Source: Lasioglossum baleicum (taxonomy: Eukaryota; Arthropoda; Insecta; Hymenoptera; Halictidae). Taken from it: DNA of 64,000 bases. Position numbers and translations under genes: made by a program. Where the stretch lies: contig NC_134934.1 of assembly GCF_051020765.1 (NCBI RefSeq), positions 15,266,001-15,330,000 of the forward strand. The letters are read 5' to 3'. Below are positions 56,619-64,000 of this stretch, in pieces (positions within the stretch are counted from its first letter, which is position 1; each line of letters opens with the position of its first letter). A model generated the notes under the pieces. The model did no database searches and was not told the DNA's origin. It saw only the letters and a program-made list of their open reading frames with translations.

Positions 56619-57065
56619 CAGTGGCTCGCGGAAGTATTTGATGCACTTTCAAACAGTATAACATTTTGTAATCGGACCATACGACGAAAAAAATTTTGAA
56701 AGAATTGCAATTGCTTAGAATTACATATAAACACAAAGTAAAAATGGCACCTTTTTAAACTTCTTTGTTAGAGCCCGCATTGAAAATTTAAAATATGCGT
56801 TTTGTAGATGTATGTTAGTTATACATATGCTGAACATTTCACGAAAGATGTAAGAATCTGTGGATTCTAAGCAGAAACTGAGCAAACGTCGTGAAAAACT
56901 ATGTTAATCGATCTCGATGAAATGTTCGTTTTACATTTTCTTTACGGGCTCTAATAAAAAGTGTTTAAAAATTGTCTTTTTATTTTCTCGTGTATCAATT
57001 CTTCTGGTATCCCAGAAAAAGTCATACTGTTTTAAAGTGCGTTCGAATACTTTCGCGAGTCACTG
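56619..57065. mobile_element. Tc1/mariner-type short element with TA duplication
   Basis: The left end CAGTGGCTCGCGGAAGTATT, then TGATGCACTTTCAAACAGTA, is the imperfect inverse of the right end ACTGTTTTAAAGTGCGTTCG then AATACTTTCGCGAGTCACTG. TA flanks each side (56617-56618 and 57066-57067). The 447-bp interior has TTAGAGCCCGCATTGAAAAT and the inverse-like TTTACGGGCTCTAATAAAAA, so the inverted similarity extends well inward. No coding remains. Confidence 0.9.
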
Positions 57066-57067
57066 TA

Positions 57068-57813
57068 CATATTCCGACGAATACGAATAAGATTAGTTAT
57101 CGCGGTTTTCGTGACACAGAGTTCGTTGGAAGCGTGACGCGTCACTATCGATCGAGGAAATCAACAAATGGCTCTCGCACCGGTGAATTTAATCGGACTA
57201 TTAACATCGCATTGCGGGGCACTGGGTCAGCCGACCTTTTCTCGCGCGAATTGTTATTCTGTCACGGGTTCATGCCTTCGAGTGGTGCAATTCTGCGGAC
57301 CGGCAGCACGCACAAAGAATTTTGCAGCTTCTGCGGGGCATAACAAAGGGAGCCGGCGTAATTGGGTGGCACGCAGGTGACGGTGTCACGAGTCCCTTTC
57401 GAATTCGCGCAGAGTGCAAAAGCTTCGCAGAGACGGCCCCGTGTGACTGATACGATCGTTGTAATTGTTACCGCTCTTCCCTCGCGTGTCTTCATTGTTA
57501 TCGAGAACGAAATTCCGTGAGCGGAATTGCGAAAGTAACGAACGTATATACCGGAGAATTCGGTTTCGCGGCGAAGGGAATATCATTATCGTTTCGATTG
57601 CAGACTTTTATACATATTCAAAGTTTTATGGACTAATTTGCTAAAAACTGCGGTTGAATAGCAACTTGCTCCTTCTATAATGGTTTCCTCGTCACGGTAA
57701 TAACACGTTCGACGTTGGACCGAGAAGTTTTTGCCGTTTCTTGCACACGACCTTTGGTACACTTCTTTTCTAGAAAGTAAAACATCGTTCCGAGCGCGCG
57801 GTCCTCTACAAAC
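57068..57813. other. Unassigned sequence
   Basis: Moderate GC with overlapping frames on both strands (57168-57380 +, 57262-57495 -). No product recognised. Confidence 0.4.
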
Positions 57814-57821
57814 GGTATAAT

Positions 57822-58113
57822 TAGGCTGCAGATCTTTGTGCGTTTATGGCACCTACGAATTTATGAAATACGAGAAAGCGTTTACATTAGAGAAATACAG
57901 TAACGCTGTTAGTTTAGTCTTCCTGCAATAAATCTTCTAGTCAGTTGAATTTTTAGAATATCAACTACGGATCTGAGTAGGTGTCAATAAAAATACTGTT
58001 ATATTGTTTTCAGTCTATTAATCATGTTGAGGAAGAAACTAAATTTGCATGTCACTGCAGTTTGTTGCAATTCAGGTGGAAAGTTTTTATTTTGCATAAA
58101 GATCCGCTGCCAA
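57822..58113. mobile_element. TAGACTG-family element, long type B copy
   Basis: The left end TAGGCTGCAGATCTTTGTGC and right end GCATAAAGATCCGCTGCCAA enclose ~250 bp. The right flank GTAATAAC is the family's preferred octamer; the left flank GGTATAAT matches only partly. The interior keeps GTTGCAATTCAGGTGGAAAG and TTTTTATTTTGC. It is ~90 bp longer than the other type B copies. Confidence 0.8.
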
Positions 58114-58600
58114 GTAATAACACCGACTTTCTTAAATATTCTCGGACAATCATTATCGAGGACGACTTCGATTTAGACTTCGTTTGATTAAATTTAGATT
58201 TAGTTTTCGTTGTGTATTTTGCTAATAAATTTTTATCCCCACGATTAAAAATGATTATCTCATTGATTAAAACTTGTTTCTTTATTATTAGATCGAAGAA
58301 CTACATCCTTAGAACCCGCTGGATTGAAATAAATCCCAGATCTATCCCACAGGATTGAAAACGTAGTATCGATCTACGATAGATCGCCGCGTCTTGCGGG
58401 TCTGTGTCCAGAGATATACTTTCGGCATGACCGAAAAAGTTACTCCGTTTACGCCAGCTTCACCTTGTGAATCAGATACAGGTATCTGCAGCATAATATA
58501 TCACACAAGAACGTTTGGCGTTGGCCCTCGGGACATGCGGGTGTATAATCTTTGGCCGGTCGAGCGGAGCTAAGAGTTTGGGCCCAATTACAGGGCCAGT
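58114..58600. other. Unassigned sequence
   Basis: AT-rich start, GC rising after 58330. Nothing recognised. Confidence 0.4.
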
Positions 58601-58605
58601 ACCAC

Positions 58606-58666
58606 CGAACGAACGAACCAACGAACGAACGAACGAACGGATGGACGGACGGATGGACGGACGAAA
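58606..58666. repeat. (CGAA)n followed by (GGAC/GGAT)n microsatellite
   Basis: CGAACGAACGAACCAACGAA and further units, passing into GGATGGACGGACGGATGGAC. Neighbouring frames read as TNER and DGRM repeats because of it. Confidence 0.92.
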
Positions 58667-58972
58667 GAAGGAAGAAACGACGCACGCCTCCACCTTCGAG
58701 AGATTTTCGAGCATCGCGATCATCGCGGCACCGTGTGCGTGCTCCCTTGTGTGCCTGTACGTTTCGTGATCCTCGAGAGCCAAGGACGTACAGGAATTTG
58801 TAAAGACTCGCTACGCCGGAAGGGAATAAATGATAATGGCCTCGAACGAAACTCGAGGATTCTGCTAATCTCTCTCCTCTTCTTTCACTATGATTTCTTC
58901 TCGCTCCACCGACGCTCGTGATGTCTCCCGATGCATACGGCAGACCATGGTTTCGAACGTGTAAATTAAATA

Positions 58973-59076
58973 CACGTGTATGTATTTCACTTACACGTAC
59001 GTCAATGCCTGTCATTTTAAGTACAGGGGTACACGTGTACTACTTCACCAGTACTTCGTGTTTATTATTTCACGTG
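58973..59076. promoter_or_regulatory. Second CACGTG cluster, three copies
   Basis: CACGTG at 58973-58978, 59032-59037 and 59071-59076, two in TACACGTGTA or ACACGTGTAC context, with further ACACGTAC and CGTGT half-sites between. Resembles the cluster at 50252-50306 in word use, but no longer alignment is apparent. Candidate bHLH binding region by motif only. Confidence 0.45.
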
Positions 59077-61099
59077 TATTGGTCACCTGTGTCATTCGAA
59101 AGTGATTTCGAAGTTACAAGTTCTGCTCTTAATGAGATTTGGAACCTATAAATATAGGCAGATCAAACCTGTTTTTGTGCGGTAGATAGGAACCGCAGAA
59201 AAAAATATTCAAAAACTTCATAAATAGCTATAACAAATAATTTTTCACAACATATTAAAGAAAATTTTTTTATGCGATGGAGAGGGAAAATATGTCAAAG
59301 CTTTACGAAATAGCGAGAAAGTGCTTTCCAAACCAAATAAATAATTAAATTACACATGGAAACAATTAAAATAATTTTAATTTCTCGTTTTAAACATATG
59401 GAGAAATTTTCAAAATGTACATAATTCAATACATATACAGGGTGTCCTGCTGAAATGAGATCAGCAGGATATCTCGGAAGAGGGTCCCATGGAAATCATC
59501 GACACAGATGCATGCCTAATGAAATTGGCTGATGCAATATGTACATGCACACTGATAGAAAAAAAAAGTGATGCCAACACCGTTGAGATTGACCTAACCT
59601 CGCGGCGAACTTCATATGGCGAACAGAATCTCGATATTCATACATATACCGCATAAAAAAACGCACAAAAAAATTGCACAAAACAAATCGCATAAAAAAA
59701 GACCGCACAAAAACAACAGGTTTGACTGTATGTACTCCTGTTGCAATTCATTAACGACGAGTTTGTGTTTCAATTTGCGTTGTAATTCGATAATATTTTT
59801 AATAATAATTGTGCATGTCAGTATGATTGATTACAGAGACATCAGCTTTAAGTAGACATTTCTACACTCATCCCTTTGTTGCTACTCAATAAATTGCTAA
59901 AAATCAAATACGCACAGAATGGAAAAAATCATACAGAACGTAAATTGTATATGTTGGAAAGAAACATCTTTTTTTGGGGGCGGGGGTAGAATAGCTTCGA
60001 GTGGAAAGGGTTGGAATAAATAAAGTATCGTATACAATTTAATCGTCCACGCGACAGCAGACGGGTTCGGTGTACCCCTGTCTCGAGCGAAAAGAAATGA
60101 ATTGCATAAGCTCCGATTAGAATTAAGTCTGTCGGTACACGACGGAAGAATTGCGAAAGCGTTGGCCCGCGCAGAGTAACCGGAACGCTTTATGGAAAAG
60201 CGGGAGAAACGAAGCAGTGGAAGGATGTGACGAACGAGAGGAGAATTGTTTGAGCAGTCTGATAACTCTAATATTTGAGTTGCCTCGTTACACATCGTAA
60301 TCTTCGAAATTGTCTTACTGCAATGAAGTACGATAATAAATGTACACGTTCTCACACTGTATTTGTACAGGCAAAAATCATAGTGACTACCAGGCAACAA
60401 ATCATAATATCGCGTACAAATTTACCACTAAAACGACTGAGAACGAAGAAACAGTCATTAAATTCATTAACACTGGACCTACAAATCTTTTTATTCGCTC
60501 CATAATGTAATAGTTTATAATCTATGGTTGTTGCCGAGAAATTCAAGACAACCGAGCAACACGCACATGTAACAAACAACTTTTATAAAAATCCCTACAA
60601 TAAGGAGATTCTAAAAATACATTTATTAATACAACTGTCACGACTGTCTGCAAATGTGGATTTTAGCGTGGACCGGAAACTATAGTTCTTAAGTAATACC
60701 TGGACATTACTGTCAATGGGTGGTCGCCTGCGATGTCGACGCCGAAGAAAGAATGCAAGCAAAGGGTTCTCTTCCTGGCCGAACGTAAGCAGGACTTCTC
60801 GGGCACGTAATTAGCCGACATCTATCAGCCCGGAGCTATCAGCCCGGTATCTGGTCTGGAACTGCCCTCGAATCCGCATTGTATACGGCATTTTTTATTA
60901 TCGTACAGCGTCGGACTTTTCTTTTTTCATTTTTCACGTTTCGAAACACTTACGCGTTGACAAGCAATTCCGAGGAACCGTTGCTCTCCTTCTCTCCAGG
61001 CTCCGATTTAACAATAACCAGGCCGTAACCGAGGCTTTTTTAAATTGTAAATTCACTGGTTTCGAGTTATAGAAATTCCTTCATGCAATTATAACACTT
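59077..61099. other. Unassigned sequence with an A-rich minisatellite
   Basis: ATATACAGGGTGTCCTGCTG at 59434 may be a repeat edge, with a CCTGCTG/CAGCAGG hairpin just inside. A-rich units of GCATAAAAAAA/GCACAAAAAAA lie at 59649-59717. The frame at 59897-60400 (-) has no recognisable product. Confidence 0.35.
59649..59717. repeat. ~13-bp A-rich minisatellite
   Basis: Five diverged units: CGCATAAAAAAA, CGCACAAAAAAATT, GCACAAAACAAAT, CGCATAAAAAAAGA, CCGCACAAAAAC. Confidence 0.8.
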
Positions 61100-61170
61100 C
61101 ACCCCGGATTTTATACATTTACGGCAAAATTGTCAAGTGAAACATAAAACTGTAATAACGTTAGACGAAT
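61100..61170. mobile_element. TAGACTG-family element, very decayed type B left part
   Basis: GGATTTTATACATTTACGGC followed by AAGTGAAACATAAAACTGTA corresponds to GGATCTTTATGCATTTATGA and the GGGTGTAATTTAAAACAGTG block of type B. The ends are gone. Confidence 0.4.
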
Positions 61171-61341
61171 TTAACAGTTCTTTTATCATACATTATTTCC
61201 GAGTTATTGAAATCGTTAAAACAAACAATACATCTTTATTTGGCTCCTTATTTTTCCATAAAGTTCTACATACTACAAAAAGAAAAAGGTTTTTCTAAAT
61301 GCAAATTTGGATATTTATATAAGTGGACTGCGATAATGATC

Positions 61342-61364
61342 GACTGATGTTTTCAACATCAGTC
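61342..61364. other. Perfect hairpin, 10-bp stem, 3-base loop
   Basis: GACTGATGTT and AACATCAGTC enclose TTC. Followed by no T-run, so not a simple Pol III terminator. Function unknown. Confidence 0.7.
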
Positions 61365-61715
61365 TTCGAACCTGTAGAAACCGCAAAAAAGAAACTCGGA
61401 CATTGTATCAGGGTCGTTTATCAGAAATTTAATTAACAAAGTAGCAATTTCCGTCGTCCACGCGACCGTCGTCGTTTGCATTAAAAAGTAGCGGGTTCGA
61501 TCGATCGTAATTCATTCGACTTTCACGTTTACCCAGGTTGAATAACGAGCGTCCACCGTTTTCTGGATTATTTACGGCGAGATACATAAATTCGCGAGAC
61601 ACTCGGCCGAACGATAAAAATTCAAGTGTCTAATTCCCCCGGCGTACGAGGCGCTGGTTTCCAGCCTAGAGGGAAATTTCAGTTGCGCGAGCGTTCATAA
61701 CACGTCCATTGACAG

Positions 61716-62255
61716 GTGGATAGAACGCAATTTTTGAGCTATCCCGATACACCCGATTTCGAGCAGAGCGGATCCTTTACCATTCGCCAGGCCGAGCCTT
61801 GGAAACTAATTATTTTGTCAGCTGCGCTTCGACAAGCCGGAACGGAGCAGCGCGAATCGACAGTTGAACGTCCACCTCCTCCTACGTCAAACGATTTGTC
61901 TCTCGAAATATTGAATTCGTCGTTTACCGAGAGCTTCCATCGCGTTACGGATATTAATTCTCGTCTATCAGCTGTCACCGGAAACGGATCGAACGTTTCC
62001 GCGCGCCTCGCCGCGCTCGAAAACTTGCCCGATCATCCGACAGCTCCATTACAAATGTTTATCCGCGATGCTGATGCGTTTTGTTGCACCGAAAACTCTG
62101 TGCCAAAATATTGGCTCGCTTGTATCGTGTGCAGACGCCGCGCACTGCGACGTTCGAATCAAAAATGTGTACGAAGTTACTTCAATTCTCTAATACTCTT
62201 GTCCAGCAGCTTAATTGAAAGGATATTGTTCATTAACCTTCAAAGTTTCTTTTAA
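61716..62255 (+). other. Unrecognised open frame, 179 codons
   Basis: A frame in DNA that is not extremely GC-rich, with balanced composition for its first ~130 residues (for example RQAEPWKLIILSAALRQAG, SLEILNSSFTESFHRVTDIN, SARLAALENLPDHPTAPLQM). The C-terminal 45 residues are Cys/Arg then Leu/Ser/Phe-rich. I recognise no domain. It could be an exon of an unknown gene or chance. Confidence 0.2.
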
Positions 62256-63505
62256 AAGACAAATTACTGCTTGATCTCGATTGATGGACAACTATTTCAT
62301 TGAAGCAGCAAAAAACTTGTCACAGCTGCAATAAATAGAATAGAGTTATAGAGTCAAGATAAATATCAACTTGAAACATGATTAAACAGTATTAACAATG
62401 GTAGAGAAATCAACATAGTTGATAACAAATCCCACAACAATTTTTAAGTATAACGAGATAATGTTATCGGCGCCTTTCTAAGTATGGCTGGAAAAGCCGA
62501 TATGACAGAAATCTCAACTTTGGACTCGCATATCTATGACAGCATTGAATTTGTAGTGTTGTAATTAACCGCAAAATAAGATCTATTAGATTATAAATCA
62601 AATAAGTTAAACAAATTTTTCAGAGTCGGATAAAAGTTTGGTGTATGCTTGATAAACTGTCCGTATAATACTGCTCGTCGGTCCATTCGAAACAGAAGCT
62701 CGAACATCGGCGACGACAGCGTGCCCAGTTGAAAATAAATCATAGATTTCGATCTACAATGTGTAATTATGATTAGCGTGTGGCAGATTAACCGTTCCGC
62801 CGTCCGGACAACTATTAGACCGGTTCAGATTGAAAATCCCCTTAATTTTCTCTCATAAAGGGACGCGTAACTCGTTACGACGAAATGTCAGTCCGGGCCC
62901 GGGCCTCGTACTTCCTCGATAACAGCGATCAATATATTTATCCGCGGCTCGCCTCGATTATTATATTTACTCGAGGCTGCATCCTCGCCGTGCCGGGGCC
63001 CGCGTCCCGCGGCTGTTCGAAAGTTATTGCCAAATAATAATAACGAGCGCGGAACGCGGTATCTCCGCGGCGAATCTAAGGACGGTTGTCCGAGTAAACG
63101 GCCCCATTCTCCCCTTTGTTGGCCAGGAAATCGTAACGTTCCGACGCGACGCGGGCTCGCGGTAAATCGATAACGCAGCCGATAATCGGAGCCAGCCAAC
63201 ATTGTCCGGTATCTGATCGACGATCGTCACGATGACTTCCTCGAAGCGATCGAACTTTCACATCGACCACGGTGGCACCTGCGCCGTATCGGCGGTGATC
63301 CGCGAAGATCGCCGCACCGGGAACCTTCGTGCCGCATGCAACCGAACCGATCGACCGATTTCTAGAGCAATCGCGTGGACGAGCAATCACGCAGCCCTCG
63401 CCGGTTTTCGCGAATTGCCCCTTTCTCCCGGAGCGCCGATCTAGCTGGACAAGTCTTTGGTGACCATCGGGTAAATCTTACACTCCTTATTGCAAGTTAC
63501 TGCGG
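62256..63505. other. Unassigned sequence
   Basis: AT-rich to ~62740, then CpG-rich (62860-63460). Both strands carry overlapping frames in the CpG-rich part without recognisable products. Confidence 0.4.
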
Positions 63506-64000
63506 AAACATCTGCGAGGCGTACACCAGTCGTTCACAAAAATACAAAAAAATACAGTCGCCGCGATTTTCGATATTTTTAGCAACGATCTACTCTCTCT
63601 GAAAGTCTAATTGACATTTTATGGCAGATTCGTTATCAAATTATCAACAGATTGTACCAAATTTTGGGATGATTTCTGAGGTGATCCTTATGCAAAATAA
63701 AAAATCTTTGCATCGGTTGCAAGACACAGAAGCCAAACAGAATCTTTCTTTTTTTGATTGTCTTATTAAGCTGAAATGAATACACTGATGTCCTTAAATC
63801 TTAATTAGTCCACTGCTTTAAATTGTACGTGTCCATTCTCGTCGTAAACATCTGTGAGGCGTGGATCAAAAGTTCACACAAATAAATAATAAAAATTACT
63901 CATTTAAAGCTTCCTGGAAATCTGCATCGTTAAAATGATTTTTTTAGTAATTTACTGAAACTCTGACATTTTATGGCTGACTCGTTATCAACAGACTGCA
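63506..64000. repeat. ~345-bp tandem duplication with type B element, continuing past window
   Basis: AAACATCTGCGAGGCGT (63503) recurs as AAACATCTGTGAGGCGT (63847), and GACATTTTATGGCAGATTCG (63613) recurs as GACATTTTATGGCTGACTCG (63964). The first unit continues into a decayed type B element (AACAGATTG, GATCCTTATGCAAAATAAAA, CATCGGTTGCAAGACAC, ACTGCTTTAAATTGTACGTG). The second unit reaches AACAGACTGCA at the window edge, the expected start of the next element. Confidence 0.8.

Noticed and set aside
59434..59480. ATACAGGGTGTCC as a transposon end (with similar words at 23604, 40957 and 42070)
   Set aside because: The word is common at repeat borders in insects, but no paired end, target duplication or interior could be shown in this window.
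61490..61515. GCGGGTTCGATCGATCG as the T-arm of a tRNA gene
   Set aside because: No acceptor stem, D-arm or anticodon arm can be placed upstream at tRNA spacing.

Overview
The window looks like non-coding nuclear DNA from an insect, probably a hymenopteran. I infer this from its texture: AT-rich sequence broken by CpG-rich islands, many GA/CT microsatellites, and decayed Tc1, hAT and non-LTR elements. The species cannot be read from the sequence. I found no intact, recognisable host protein-coding gene, rRNA, tRNA or CRISPR array. The long open frames either lie in GC-rich low-complexity islands, where both strands are open, or match nothing I know. An intergenic region or a very long intron are both possible.

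The best supported content is mobile DNA. The dominant element is a short non-autonomous DNA transposon family, called here the TAGACTG family. Its terminal inverted repeats begin TAGACTGCGGATCTTTATGC, and it has two interior types (A and B). About 25 complete, half or decayed copies are spread over the window. Several complete copies are bordered by 8-bp direct repeats resembling GTAATNAC, which points to the hAT superfamily. One copy (45103-46310) is expanded by about 1 kb that carries a broken frame with a pipsqueak-type helix-turn-helix and a coiled coil. Another (41352-41949) was itself hit by a second hAT-type element with a perfect 8-bp duplication. A bare 52-bp palindrome of two terminal repeats lies at 5549-5600.

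Other mobile DNA: a deleted Tc1 element with both inverted repeats and the transposase C-terminus (34545-35079); a hAT transposase C-terminal pseudogene (30763-31166); a hAT-type short element (38707-38904); a Tc1/mariner-type short element (56619-57065); a second dispersed family (R2) with CATAATTATG ends in four places; and two large foldback palindromes (20717-21340 and 39041-39556). A ~296-bp tandem array (22565-23290) fuses half a TAGACTG element to an RNase H fragment of a non-LTR retrotransposon. The same fusion occurs once more at 15607-15807.

Other tandem repeats: a four-copy ~109-bp array with a two-unit higher order (1870-2304), a 335-423-bp duplication (7190-8020), a 36-bp array beside the hAT remnant (31296-31430), a ~166-bp array (51968-52418) and a ~345-bp duplication running off the right edge (63506-64000).

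GC-rich islands with strongly strand-asymmetric purine or pyrimidine tracts occur near 3.6-4.7, 14.3-15.1, 17.2-18.1, 21.7-22.5, 42.1-42.9, 46.9-48.8, 50.7-51.9 and 54.2-55.3 kb. They are the places most likely to hold promoters or 5' exons, but the sequence alone does not prove this. Two clusters of the CACGTG E-box (50.25 kb and 59.0 kb) are the clearest candidate regulatory sites.
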